DNA of 64,000 nt from Pristionchus mayeri (lineage: Eukaryota; Nematoda; Chromadorea; Rhabditida; Neodiplogasteridae). The position numbers and the translations under genes were made by a program. The notes under the pieces were generated by a model. The model saw nothing but the letters and a program-made list of their open reading frames with translations. It did no database searches and was not told the DNA's origin. The stretch is from NCBI GenBank assembly GCA_036245805.1, contig BTRK01000006.1, positions 11,812,365-11,876,364 on the forward strand, given 5' to 3'. Shown in pieces: positions 10,743-22,106 of the stretch. Position 1 is the first letter of the stretch. Every line of letters starts with the position of its first letter.

Positions 10743-11901
10743 TTGGGTGTCCGGAAAGTTTTCGGAATTTTTTTTCGGAGGAGCGTATATTCCGCCGTAA
10801 CTATTGCCCTTCCCATATGTGAATACCATTGAATAGAGTAACCATTGCCCAATCACACAACCCATGGAATTTGCATCAGCTGCTCTCCCCTGTTTTTAAC
10901 AAAGTTTTAAATAGCGGGTACTGTAGTGACCGAACTTCACGATTTCGTCTTTAAATTATTTCCTGCTCAGGAACGCGAAGATTTTATTACTCTACTTAAA
11001 GTTACCCAACACCCTTGAAAATGCCTTTCTATATTATTTCACGATGTAATAGAACGGGCTGTAATTAGTTAAACTCCAATAATGAAAATAATAGAAATTC
11101 AATATTTGCATTAGCGTAGAGCCGCAAAGTATGAGTCTGAGTTGCCTGATCACGCCCGCTCTCTCCCTTTTACACACTACCTCGCTCGTTTTGTCGTGAT
11201 CAGGGTACTCCCGCCAATTCAAATTATTTCTGGGTGTTGGGAAACTTTAACTATTTTGAAAATACACGATCCCATAATTCGTTCAGTATGTTTCACTTTT
11301 GCCAATGATCTCTATTTAAAAATCGCGAGCATTAATTACTGACCACACTCAAACAGAAAAGGACAGGCTCTTTCTTTGTGCGATCAAATCAAACCCAAAT
11401 TTGAGAATGCGCTTATTCCAGATATTTAGTGGTACTACACATTTATTTGTACAATAGACATTTGGCAAGCTTCGAAGGAAATCTACTATCAATTATTTGT
11501 TTGACCATGAAATTTCAACGAAAATTTGGAAATTATAATTCAAAATTTTTGAAATATTTTATTGTTGCAGATAGAGCAGTTGACCGATTCCCTCCAAATT
11601 TAGTACCGATATTAAGTAATTAATGCATGATAAAACTGTGAAGAAACTAAGGTGTTTCTTTAAGAAGAAGCCTCTGACAAAGAAATAAAAATAGACGAAA
11701 ACGAGATTTTGGGTGACTACAGTATCCATTACATAAACTTTTGTTAAAAACAGGGGAGAGCAGCTGATACAAATTCCATGGGTTATGTGATTGGACAATG
11801 GTTACCCTATTTAATGGTGTTCACATTTGTGATGGACAATCGTTAATGAGGAGTATACGTTTCTCCGAAAAAAAATTCCGAAAACTTTCCGGACACCCCA
11901 A
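10743..11901. mobile_element. Mariner-like element with ~160 bp inverted ends
   Basis: It is flanked by TA on both sides. The ends are TTGGGTGTCCGGAAAGTTT on the left and its complement, CGGACACCCCAA, on the right. Inverted similarity extends about 160 bp inward (the AACAGGGGAGAGCAGCTGAT blocks at 10880-10905 and 11745-11770). No transposase frame was found inside. A second MITE (10998-11248) is nested within it. Confidence 0.65.
10998..11248. mobile_element. MITE, AAAGTTACC-end family, nested
   Basis: The left end AAAGTTACCCAACACCC is mirrored by GGGTGTTGGGAAACTTT on the right. The central CTGATCACG and CTCTCTCCCTTTT words match the copies at 17371 and 37695. It lies inside the mariner-like element, so it inserted later. 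Confidence 0.6.
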
Positions 11902-12039
11902 TATTACAATTCCTATACAAAATCTCATGGTTAGACGATAAACCACAATATACATTCGAACTGTATAATATTAGGTTGATTTAAAAGGTTCTGACTATTT
12001 ATTTTTTTCGAAGTATCTCTTGGAGTATTTAGACTCCCT

Positions 12040-13325
12040 GACATTCCGCCCATATACCGATGAATACGACGCGTGCATTGCGTCATCAATTGCACCATCG
12101 CTGAATGCGTAGTGATGACGCAATCGAACAACACTTTTTCAAATATCAATTATTCTTACATAGATTTTTCCATACTCGCCAAACTTTCTGAGGTTGGAGA
12201 TATGCCCGAGACCAACCTAGAAAAAAATTTAGAAGTTGCTGCGGGTTCGCAACTTTGCTGCAGACTTGCTGCAAAAACAGGGTCGTTCAAAGCTCCAAAA
12301 TGATCGCCATCATGCTAACAAATGATCCTGAGAATGTGAAAACAAAATCTGTTAAATTTCCCTCAGGGCATGAAAAAATCACTTTTTTGAATGACCTTTT
12401 TTTGGACATTCATAACAAATGTATTAAAAAATCTGTTTTTTGTTTAGGCATGTGTACAATGTATTATAGATATGATTCCCAACTTTTTAGAGTGATTCGA
12501 TACCTTTCCCGCCCGCGGCGTTCGTTTCTCTGAGGTATACTATGGCCGGGAAACATCTTGTTCACGCCTGTACTGTGAGAATAGAAAGCGTAGTCCGTGG
12601 TGTGGTGGGCGAGATTCAGTACATTTGTTTCTAAATATACGCGGAACGCGGAGGAAAAATGTTCCACGTATACTTAGAAACAAATATACTAAATCTCGCA
12701 CACCACACCACAGACTACGCTTTCTATTCTCACAGTACTTTCTCGCTCATATGGGTAAACAGGGTGTTTCTCGACACCAGTATACCTCCGAAAAACGTTC
12801 GCCGTGGGCAGGAAAGAAATCCATTCGTTCATAAAAGCTGGGTATCATATCTTTAACACATTGTAAACATGCCTAATCAAAGACCAGATTTTTAAATACA
12901 TTTTCCGAAAAGTTATGAAGGCCCAAAAAAGGTCATGCAAAAAAAGTGATTTTTTCATGCCCTGAGGGCAAATTAAGAGATTTTGTTTTCATATTTTCAG
13001 GATCAACTTTACTCACGATGCCGATCATTTTGACGGTTTCAACAGGTCTCTAGCTTGCCTAGAAGCTGAGTTATGAATTTGCGACCCTGTTTTTGCAGCA
13101 AGGCTGCAGCAACTGTACGACCGAGCAGCAACTTCAAATTTTTATTCAGGATAGGCCTCGGTCCAATCTCCAACCTCAGAAAGTTTGGCGAGTATGGACA
13201 AATTTATGTAAGCATAATGGATGCTTGAAAAAGTGTTGTTCGATTGCGTCATCACTACGCAATCCGCAATGATGCATTTGATGACGCAATGCACGCATCG
13301 TATTCCTCGATGGATTTGGTATATA
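12040..13325. repeat. 1.3 kb palindromic element, copy 1, with a MITE at its apex
   Basis: The two halves are inverted copies. GATGACGCAATCGAACAAC near 12115 reappears complemented near 13240, and the pairs CTCAGGGCATGAAAAAATCA / complement and CTGCAAAAACAGGGTC / complement lie symmetrically between them. Copies 2 (46385-47692) and 3 (50340-51834) share these internal words. The centre is occupied by a smaller palindromic MITE (12571-12737). I see no convincing coding sequence. Confidence 0.65.
12571..12737. mobile_element. MITE with TACTGTGAGAATAG ends, at a palindrome apex
   Basis: It starts TACTGTGAGAATAGAAAGCG and ends with the inverted CGCTTTCTATTCTCACAGTA. The arms are nearly perfect, with GTGGTGTGGTG and CACCACACCAC facing each other. 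It belongs to the family of the elements at 4346-4578 and 52273-52447. Confidence 0.65.
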
Positions 13326-13470
13326 GTGCCACAACATAGAAATTGCAAAATCAGCTACAACAAAAGATACATCAAAAATAAAAATCGTCTACTCAATTTC
13401 CGGCGCTTTTCAGCAGCCAAATATCTGCAGAAATATTTCGAAACATTATATTTCTGAACAGATAAATGAA

Positions 13471-13700
13471 TATAAGGGGGGGGGGCTGATCCAACGTTCG
13501 GCGATCGCCAAGGCTTTGAGCGCGTAAGCAAAGATTCAAGGACTTTGAGTACTTACAACATGCTGAAAATAGCCGATATTCGTAAAGGTTTAGCAATTTA
13601 GAATACTTTCAGCGTGTAAGTATTCAAAGTCCTTGAATCTTTGCTTAGCGCGCTCAAAGCCTTGGCGATCGCCGAACGTTGGATCAGCCCCCCCCTTATA
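13471..13700. mobile_element. Palindromic MITE with G-run ends
   Basis: The ends are TATAAGGGGGGG and CCCCCCCTTATA. Arms of about 90 bp (GATCCAACGTTCGGCGATCG and complement, then AAGGCTTTGAGCGCG and complement) enclose a loop of about 50 bp. It is a near-perfect hairpin and non-coding. Confidence 0.7.
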
Positions 13701-14522
13701 TCCTCCAAACTGTAATAGTGTACTAGTAGGGGCAGCCGGAATAGTAATACATATGGTAAACCTTGACCAATCATCAACTTTGATTTAGGGGTGTAAACTC
13801 AAGACCTGTCTCAGAGCAAATGAATGCCCCATCAAACGTAAATAGTATGTTACTATTACCCATATGGCTGGCAAACTTTGCCAAGAACGATGTCCCTCAA
13901 GTTCGATTCCAAAGAGAATCGTTTGAAAACAACAATCTCGGTAATTTTGGCGCACCCTGTAGCTCAGTCTAAAAAATTATATAATTTCGTGGTTGACATC
14001 AACTGATTATTGGTGATGAGCAATATCTGCACTCAGGGCTTTTAAGTGACGTCATTTTTAAAATTACGGTAATCATTTTATTTTGTTTTTTAAATATCGA
14101 TTGGCGCGAATTATTTTTTAAAAGATGCACCGTATCTTGCTTAGTAAAACACCTAAATAACATCTCAATCGAATTCGAAATCACCAAACGCAATAGAAAA
14201 ATAACAACAAGGAATAATCGAAAGAGGCGGAGGTTTTTCTTCGCGCCATATTCAGGATATCCTAAAAACATTTTCAAATTTATTATTTGCGACATGTATA
14301 GTACGAAATGCATATTATTAGGGAAATAAGGTATTGAAACAACGTTTAAAACGTTCATAAGGTTTTATGAAAATTAACAAATTGACTTCAACTTGTTTAT
14401 CAAACGAAAAAATTTCAATACGACAGAACTTCGGAACAGATTATATGTGTGGAGCAAATTACTTAGATCGGAAACATTGGAATACAACTTCGATAATAGG
14501 GTTGAATTAGATAAGCTGCAAT
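13701..14522. other. Intergenic stretch between MITEs and FBL4 stop
   Basis: There is no supportable gene. A diffuse inverted similarity (GGCAGCCGG...CATATGGTAAACC against CATATGGCTGGCAAACTTTGCC) suggests one more decayed palindrome at 13725-13880. CATTTCGTGG-type sequence at 13985-14040 reappears at 36155-36215. A CAACG-N5-AACGT motif (copy 4) lies at 14340-14354. A long open minus frame here is AT-rich, lacks recognisable motifs and is probably chance. Confidence 0.35.
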
Positions 14523-17053
14523 TTACGCCTTCTTATGCCACTCTACGTTTACTAATTCGCATTCGACGGGCAGGTCGATCTCCGCCTTCATGAACTTCTG
14601 CGCCCGTGCGCCTGCGATACGAATCACGGCGTATTCGAACGATCCGTTTGCGAGATTCTGAAAAAAAGAATGCAGCTCAAAATATGTATATACATAAAAC
14701 AATTTGACATAAAAAAATCTATAATTTAGCTAACCTCGTTGAGGAACTTCTGCCAGAAAATGCGAGGAAGTGTGCGAATGTAATCGGAGATACAAACGGA
14801 AGAAGATACCACAGAATTAAGTTCAGCGATGAATGCGGCTCAATATAGAACATGCACAGATTAATCAATTTTCAGTTTAAGCACTCACTTCTGGTAGTTC
14901 CCTTGCATTAATGATTTAGTAGTTACAATACAATGATAATTAAAGTTGAGATATATGAGTCCCTATATTATTTTTTTATAAGAATATCTCCCACCCACCC
15001 TGATCTGCGAGTTCAGAATCACTATCGAATGCCATAATGAATTTCTTGGTGCGAGAAGCGATGATGATGGAGGAACTAAATAACAGAAGAAATTTGTGTG
15101 CATCAGTCGAACCACAATTTTATATTCTTCAGACATGGGATATGAATACGTTAATGGTACTGCCACTATTTCATGAATTAAGCGATATAATAGTACGAAG
15201 ACTAAAAGAAAAAAAGTAGCACCCTTAACGAATTCATATTCTGAAAAAGGAATAAATTGACAAATCGAAACAGTGCAACTTCGAGAGGAAATGTGTAAGA
15301 AAGGAATATACAGTGAAACTGATATTTCATAAAATTTAAATGCACGATGGCCAAATCCTTGACTATGTATTAATATGTCGTGTGAAAACTGACACGGTGG
15401 TTTCATTGACAATTAGTCCTGCTCCTTTGAACTTTTCGATAGTCGAATCGCGCATCAACTGTGCACATACGGATAAATCAACAAAAGAGGATCTTGCTCG
15501 TTCGCCAAGCAAATCATCGATCGTACTAAAAGTATTTCAAAATGTTAAAGAAATGATGCTAAGTTATAATATATCAGATTCCTGGACCCTGGGAATAATC
15601 ATTTTAAAAAACAAAAATAACAAACCCAAGTTCTAAAATTCCATTTCTATTAACTTCTTTGATGGGAGCAGAAATTAAATTGGCAACCTGATAGAAGTAT
15701 TTATTAACAGTTGTAAAGAAATTATGGAAAAAAGACACTATCCTCTGTAATCACATGATCAATACTAAGAAGATGGTTCACAGAATAGCCCTCTCTATAT
15801 AAAAAAGAAAGAAATATATGTGTAGCTATTCTGTATCTGATCTTACCTGATTCCAGATCGGATCCTGAGGTCCTTCCAGAGTCACTACCAGTGCGGGACC
15901 AAGAGAATGAGAGGAACGCTCGAATCGTCCCCAGTCAAGATTGGCAAATCCATAGAAGGGAAGATTAGATGCGAATAGGACTATCTTCATCTTAATGCCA
16001 TTCTGAATTTCATAATTTGAATTTATTGTAAAACGGATACGTGAACTAACGTTCTTCATCAGAAAAACGGTATGAATAGCAGGTCGATTCTCCGCTCTCT
16101 TCATGAACTTCCTTCACTCCAGAGTGATAATGAGTGGAGACCTTCGATTTGTGATGTCGAAAGTCAATTTAAAAGAAGAGAAAAAGATAATCAACTATTC
16201 AACCGAAGGTGCATCCAGTGATCCTCTACCGTACCTGGGCGAGATGTGCGAGATCAGTGCAGTCCTCCTTGTTAAGAAGATGGAAACAGACACGTTTGAG
16301 GGCCGGCCATGGAATAGACTCCCAACTGGAAAATATAGTTAGGGCGTTAAAACAAAACGAAAAAATCAAATAACATAGTCGTGAACCAGCAGTACTCAAA
16401 AATTCACAAGCTTGCAAAAAGGTTATGCAGAGGCCGCGAATGGAGCCAATCGTGCCATGGGATAACATTTGCAGCGCCTTAGGCCACTAAGCCAAGGTTT
16501 CTAACGTTCGACAACTATGCCTTTCCATATGCGGGGGGCATTGAAAGGTACCTCGGGGTCTCAATGAGTTCGGAGCGACGCTCGAATCTGAATCCGTTAT
16601 CACTGTTCGTCTCCTGGATATTGTCCATGATGCTGAGACGATCAGTAGCCTGAAAATGAAAATAATGTTTATGATATAAACTGTTAACAAACTACTGTAC
16701 ATAATGCTAGCAATGGGTATAGGGAATGAGCACTTACTCGACAGAGAGCATCCATCTCTCCAGAGTGATCAGCAGATTCGAAGGGAAGATACTTCATTTG
16801 AGTTTGACGATCCTCGTTGAGCGGCATCTGATTGAGAGAAGAGTCGCAAGGGGAAGCGATTGATGCCTGCAATTAATCGAAGTTATCTTCTGAATATTAG
16901 TCGAATATTAGTAGCAAATTAATGATACATGATTGTCAATCACAGAATATCAGTCTAAAATGAATACCTCAGGCATCCTTCCCATCTTCACCAATTGTTT
17001 CTTCAGTTCGGCCACCATAGGAGTGTCTTCCTACAGAGATGAAATATAAATAA

Positions 17054-17235
17054 CTAGTCCGGCTGCCCCCCGCCTTCGGCGGGGGCCCCGTCCTAGCGGA
17101 GTATCTAGGTTTCGCAATCACTCGTTTCGCAACTTGTTGACGCGATCTCTCTCCCTCCCCATTTCGTAATCGTTTCGCAACTGTTTCGCAATCCGGTAAA
17201 ACGGACAGACACTGTGCTTTATATATAGGTATAGA
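17054..17235 (-). mobile_element. Short non-autonomous Helitron
   Basis: Read on the minus strand, it begins TCTATACCTATATATAAAGC, continues CAGTGTCTGTCCG, and ends with a strong GC hairpin (CCCCCGCC-GAA-GGCGGGGG) followed 12 bases later by CTAG. It is inserted exactly between host A and T, with no target duplication. The 5' TC, 3' hairpin plus CTAG, and A^T site are the hallmarks of Helitrons. At 182 bp it has no coding capacity. Confidence 0.75.
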
Positions 17236-17370
17236 TATTTTGTTGTTCTGGATTGTGAATGAACGTCAATAACGAACAGATCCTCACTAGACTTTCGCTC
17301 ACAGTAACATTAATAAATGGGATAACTTGTTCAAATGACGTCAGAAGGTGCTATTTTGCTAATCATATTT

Positions 17371-17518
17371 AAAGTTACCTAACACCCGTGAAATAATTTG
17401 AATTACCGCGCGGGCCTGATCACGACAAAAGGAGTGAGAGAGTATGCAAAAACAAGAGAGCGGGCGTAATCAGGCACACGCGCAAATTCAAATAATTTCA
17501 GAGGTGTTGGGTAACTTT
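17371..17518. mobile_element. MITE, AAAGTTACC-end family
   Basis: The ends are AAAGTTACCTAACACCC and GGTGTTGGGTAACTTT. The interior has CCTGATCACGAC and GAGAGAGTATGCAAAA words shared with the copies at 2128, 10998 and 37695. It marks the left edge of the larger insertion in FBL4. Confidence 0.65.
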
Positions 17519-18880
17519 AAGTCGAGCTCTTTAAAGGGGTGTAACATTGGTTGAACACTAATACTTATTTTATAGCAATCATTATCACTAAACGAATTGC
17601 CAAATAAAAAAATATATAATGTAATATTATTTATAAAATAAATATAATAAAATAGAAAATAGTTGTCGGTTGGTGGTGGGGTTTTCGGGAGCCGGCTCTG
17701 ACTTGAGCCGGGAATTTAGTAAACCTCCCCTGGCAATTAGCCAACTGAATCGATCGGCGAGAAATCCGTTCGCATTTTCGTTTTCGTTTGTTTTTACTTA
17801 ATATAAGTGAATATTTTTATTGTTGTTTTATATCATCGCATTAGTATAGTGTAGTGGCAGCGCCTGGACCTAAATTGACTGGCATTTTCATTAGTTTATT
17901 AGTTTGGGACCATGTCCCATCCCTAAACATAGGTTGTAAGTATGGGGATATCACAAATCTCTTATCATACGCTGATCCACGGGGGAGCAAGTCGGGCAGG
18001 GAGAGAGCAAGGGGAGAAGAGGAGATGGGAAGAGGGTCTGTTGACCTGCGGGGAGAGTGATCTAAATCGAGATCTCGCTTTCTGAACGTTCCCGCTGGCA
18101 GTTTGGCCTTGCAAGCGCGAGAGTATGGATGACAGGAGGGGAGAGAGGCCATGGGTGCGCGAAGCTCGATATCAATCTCGGTTGTCCAACCCTAGTTGTG
18201 AGTTAAATTCAAGCTCATCTTTGTTGGGAAACAGTGCAGCCAAATCGAGAGTACCATACCCTAAGGTTTTATGCTCTATATAAATTTCGAAACTATCACA
18301 TCCTCTTTCCTTCTATCTCCCATCTTTCCCTCACTTTCGAGCGGACGGGATCCACCTGCCGAGGGGTGCGGGAACTTCGTGGTCCCCTCCGTGCAAGGGA
18401 TTTCATTGACCCGTTCCTTGATCTACCCGAGTCTATCGTTGAATCCCGATCCCAAGAGGGAGAAAGAAAGGAAGGGGCATAACTATTAGAGACTCGAGTA
18501 GATCAAGGAATGGGCCAATCGTTTCTTTCAAAAGGAAGGAGTGAGGAAGGGACGCAAATTCACGTAGCTGTTGACCTCTCGCACAGCACACTTTTAAGAG
18601 GGATGGAAAGAGCTACCAGAGGATGCGAAATTGTCGTTTTCGTTTTTGCAACCCTACCGTTTGCCCGCCCTTTTCAATAATACAAAATAGATAGGTTATG
18701 TATTATTTACAATAAAAATAACTATGGCAATATTTACAATAAACAATAAGTTACAATATGTAAAACATACAATTAAATAAATCTCAACCTTCTCCTTCCA
18801 GCCTCTCTTCTCTGCTCCTCTTTCCCTCTCCCAGCTCCAGGTCGTCTCACAGGAATCTGCAAAGAGTATTCTTCAACCAG
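17519..18880. other. Left part of the FBL4 intron insertion, unresolved
   Basis: No supportable gene. It contains an AT-rich stretch, then CGGGAGCCGGCTCTGACTTG and GTAGTGGCAGCGCCTGG, then purine-rich sequence (GGGAGAGAGCAAGGGGAGAA). A retroelement terminal repeat followed by a primer-binding-like TGGCAGCGCC is possible, but I found no partner repeat. Confidence 0.25.
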
Positions 18881-18962
18881 AGAGAATTGACTCGACCATC
18901 TCCAGTGTGCCTACTCTGGGCAAATCGGTTAGCTCTAGGATCGAAAGGAGGTCAATGTAATA

Positions 18963-19160
18963 TTGGAGGATCCATCTTTCCGCCCCTCTCAATGCTCTCA
19001 GTCAATAACCGATTCGGAAGAGGAGGAAGAGATTGGCACGGAGTCGCCCGTTCGCTCCAAATATTTCCTAGTTGATAAGGCTAATCTGGAAACGCTTTTT
19101 CGGAGGTGTCAGGAGTGTGGGGGTATCATCGACCCGACCAGTGTGTGCTGGAAGCAGAAA
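18963..19160 (+). mobile_element. Fragment of a transposon-encoded zinc-binding protein
   Basis: The plus frame reads MEDPSFRPSQCSQSITDSE, an acidic run, then KANLETLFRRCQECGGIIDP. The short CxxCG after an L-x-x-LF segment resembles the N-terminal region of a family of metazoan transposon-linked proteins. The similarity stops near 19160, where the opposite strand becomes the last exon of the CDV3-like relic, so this edge may be an insertion breakpoint. The assignment is by eye from one short block. Confidence 0.3.
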
Positions 19161-20198
19161 GCGGGCGGGTGCTCCGGCAGTAGACCACGCATTGGCGGTG
19201 TTCGTCGTCTTCACCTCGTCCTTCTTGTGCTTCTCCATCTGCTCGGCAGCAGCGAAAGTAGTGAACATTTCCTGCAAATTTTACACATTAAATAAAAAAT
19301 CTTACAATCACAACCATGAGCTAAAACCGGTTTATTAATATTTAACCTGGTGACTGAGATCGATCTCCCCGCCGGCATTCGCGCCACGCATGCTGGGAGC
19401 GACGTAGCGCGAGGGCTTATTGGCTGCAAACTCGGATGCAGCCGGGATCAGCTCCGGAGCAGTCTCGCTCTTCTGAAATGTACTTTTATTTAAGACAGTA
19501 ATAACCTAACTATTGAACGGATGAGTTGACAAATGTTTCAAAGAAAATACAAACTAATCAACTAGCCTCGATGGTTCCCCAGGTCTTCGTGACCTCCCTC
19601 ACGACTTCCTTCTCTCCCTCGACAGCTTCGGGGGTCTCTTCCTCAGTATCTTCGAGACCCATATCCTTAATGCGAAGTCCGTCGACTCTGCAAAGACAAG
19701 AATACACTTGATTGAAATGATAATAAATAAAACCAGCCTGTGGCTCTGCGCACTCCTCGCTGACGCCACTCAGGAGGTAAAAAAGCTACTACATCGCATT
19801 GCAAACCTGTTGTTGGTGTTGGTCTCATAATCGAGCCACTCGTTCTCCTCCTGCGATCTGTCGTCATCTCCGTTCTTGAGATCCTCGGCTTCTTCACGTT
19901 ATCTCTCTTCCTGAACAAGTTAATTTATGCTGATGAAATATAGGGATCAGTTGATTGTTCCCATTAGAATCACAATATAAATGCAATCGAAACTACACAA
20001 ACCTGCTTCTTCGTCTTGCGCTCAAGGAGACTTCCGACATCATCGGCCTTTACGACGGTCTGCAAAGATAACTTTAGTATAACAATTAAATAAAGAAGTA
20101 ACCCAAACACTTACTTAATAAGATCATATGAAATATGTACGCAACTAACCTTCTTCTTCTTGTCCTTCTTTTTAGTTAAGAACGAATCAAGATCGACC
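19071..20198 (-). pseudogene. CDV3-like gene relic nested in FBL4 intron
   Basis: Six exons: about 20148-20198 (MVDLDSFLTKKKDKKKK), 20003-20062, 19808-19912, 19567-19687, 19349-19472 and 19071-19272. The order of an MVDLDSFL start, a lysine tail, a W-D-Y block (NEWLDYE), LRIKDMG, KTWGTIE, SRYVAPSMRGA and a late EIDLSHQEMF-x-x-xAAAEQ segment is that of CDV3 homologues. Two faults: exon 3 has TAA at its fourth codon, and exon 4 ends GAG|GC instead of GT. The C-terminus after AWSTAGAP is unlike the family and coincides with the edge of a transposon fragment. A leader exon upstream (about 20443-20600) ends in a good donor and joins a 5'-UTR exon ending at 20288. Its minus-strand nesting inside an FBL4 intron suggests a moved duplicate; the working gene should be elsewhere. 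Confidence 0.55.
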
Positions 20199-20639
20199 AT
20201 TTTGATTTGTTTGCTGCTTCAAGTCGACAAAAATGTCGAAGTTCCACGCAGTTTGGTGGAGTTCCACTCCGAGAGTACGAAATCTGAAACAAAAACGTCA
20301 TTTACAACAAGTACAACAGGATCGTATCATTACAGACACAGAAACAAACATGAACTGCGCCTATTTTTAGCAAAAAAACACGTCACGCTATGTAAATCGA
20401 TCAGTTTGAATAGGCAGAACTGACTACGAAATGAAGGCGTTACTCACAGAGATGGTCAGAGTGGTGGAAAGCCTCTTGGGCGAGAAGGTGACGGGAGAAA
20501 CGACTGCTGACGTTCCGTTGAGGCCACTTAGCATGATAAAGATGCTGCCTCGGCGCTCCTCTCCTCTTCTAATCGAGTCCATCGTCGTGACGGCCTGTGC
20601 AAATCGATTTAGAATCGAACGCAATCGTTTTTATACGAC

Positions 20640-21134
20640 AAATAGTTAAAATATAGAGCGTATTACACGCGCCGAACCGCATGGGTGGAGGAAAGATCGC
20701 AAGGCGCAAGTTACGCGCGCCAAAACACGCGGAACTCGCGCGCCGTCCGTCGCCCAAGCATAAACATGACGAATTTGGCTTGTAGCGATACCAAAGCACA
20801 AATTCAACATGTTGGAAACAGCGGATGATCAAATTAAAAACGGAAAATAGGGAAACCTTCGAGTTGGAGTTGAGGCTACAAGGAGCCGTCAAACCAGGGC
20901 ACAGCCGGTAAATACTGAATCATGGGAAAAAAAGCACCCGTTACCGTACTCACCCTAAATTCCCACCATTATTTTCGCATAGCCATTTTATTTTTTAAAT
21001 TACGCGAACAGAAAATTTTTCTAATTTTTGTGTATTATAATATCAATTTTGAAATAACGAGTTCTACACAATAAGTTCAAATGTCCAATCTCTGCCAGGT
21101 CTATTTAAGCAATTGCAAACTAAACCACTTCTAC
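20640..21134. other. Upstream flank of the CDV3-like relic to the FBL4 insertion edge
   Basis: No gene seen. GC-rich GCGCGCC / GGCGCGCG words at 20660-20750 may be promoter sequence that came with the relic. From about 21105 (GTCTATTTAAGCAATTGC) the sequence again matches the ordinary n3/n2 intron of other copies, which fixes the right edge of the insertion. Confidence 0.35.
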
Positions 21135-21326
21135 CTCTCTCTTCACTGCTGGATGTTCTTCTCCCTCGTCAGTGGAATTCAGAGCTTTCTGAAACAAACT
21201 CTTTATTGAACATAATAGATGTAAGCTTCGGAGACAAATTATAAACAAAAATATTCTGGAAACAAATCAAGAAATATAGCAAATATCGAAAATTCAAACC
21301 TTGGAGCCTCTGCTATCAGTATTCAT

Positions 21327-22106
21327 AATTTTGACGAATTCAAATTCTATAATTATTAAATAAATAATAGCAAGAACGCAGCCCTAACGCACTTTCTAAC
21401 AGCAATACAATTTGTTGAAAATCACTATAAATAAGCGGAAAACACAGATAAATTTCTGTCCATGGTACTTGTTGTCCGGTTGGAGGAAGCAGATGCGAGT
21501 AAACACAAATCGCCAAAAGATAAATAGGACGAAAATATAGAGAGAAGAGACCTGTCGACTATCCGGAGGGAATGAGTAAACATGCGAGTAGTTTTGGCGC
21601 AAAACATGTAAACATTCCCATTCGTGGTCAATGCATTTCCCAAAGCAAAACTCTAGCACACGAACAAGCATGAGAATAATACAGACAGTTGCCGAAAAAG
21701 AAAGATAAATAAAAAAACTTAAAAGAACTTAAGAAAAGTAAACAACGGGCTAAGAAATGACGAAACCATCAGCCAATACTTGCGAAGGCTCCTTATCAGC
21801 GTGCGGGAAATTAAATGTATACATTACTCGGCTACTGTTAGATATATTTTTCATAAAATCTGAACAAGAAAAGAACATTTTTTAAACAAAATATCGTTGT
21901 TAGTAGGATAATAACGCAAAAGGTCTTCCTCCGAAACAAGATATTGAAGCAACGCATTTGAACGTCCTTGAGAGACAATAAAATAGAAAATACTAGTCTT
22001 TATCATAGAACCACAACTTAACTGAGCTTCAGAACAAAACAGTGAACATGAGAAAGAAACTTCTGAAAACAACAATAGATTAATATTGCAGATAGGATGC
22101 GGTATC
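21327..22106. promoter_or_regulatory. FBL4 upstream region with shortened promoter-type repeat (copy d) and motif copy 5
   Basis: 21440-21610 repeats TAGGACGAAAATATAGAGAGAA and GTCGACTATCCGGAGG from the type I promoter-type segment, but the GCGCGC tract is missing. CAACG-N6-AACGT (copy 5) lies at 21950-21965, inside a longer block, CCGAAACAAGATATT-x-AAG, that is almost identical at 37205-37222. The remainder is AT-rich with no gene. Confidence 0.45.

Larger units (their letters stand above)
14523..21326 (-). pseudogene. FBL4: complete type I copy with frameshift and a large intronic insertion
   Basis: All exon classes are present: J 14523-14657 (NLANGSFEY...EWHKKA), I 14735-14838, H 14999-15075, G1 15394-15525, G2 15626-15687, F 15847-16002, E 16051-16141, D 16235-16325, C 16552-16649, B 16738-16866, n3 16968-17030, n2 21135-21188, n1 21300-21326 (MNTDSRGSK). 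D/E is a clear F-box-like stretch (SWESIPWPALKRV...DCTDLAHLAQ). Exon E is 91 nt, with one surplus base before the MKRAENRP block, so the frame breaks there. The intron between n3 and n2, about 230 bp in other copies, has grown to 4.1 kb by a Helitron, a MITE and a 3.6 kb insertion containing a CDV3-like relic. Without the extra base the protein would be typical of the family. Confidence 0.7.

Noticed and set aside
13999..14358. 119-codon minus frame near FBL4
   Set aside because: AT-rich, no motif, no splice context and no copy elsewhere in the window.
20424..20624. MDSIRRGEERRGSIF frame as a separate gene
   Set aside because: It ends in a donor that leads into the 5'-UTR of the CDV3-like relic and is more simply a leader exon.
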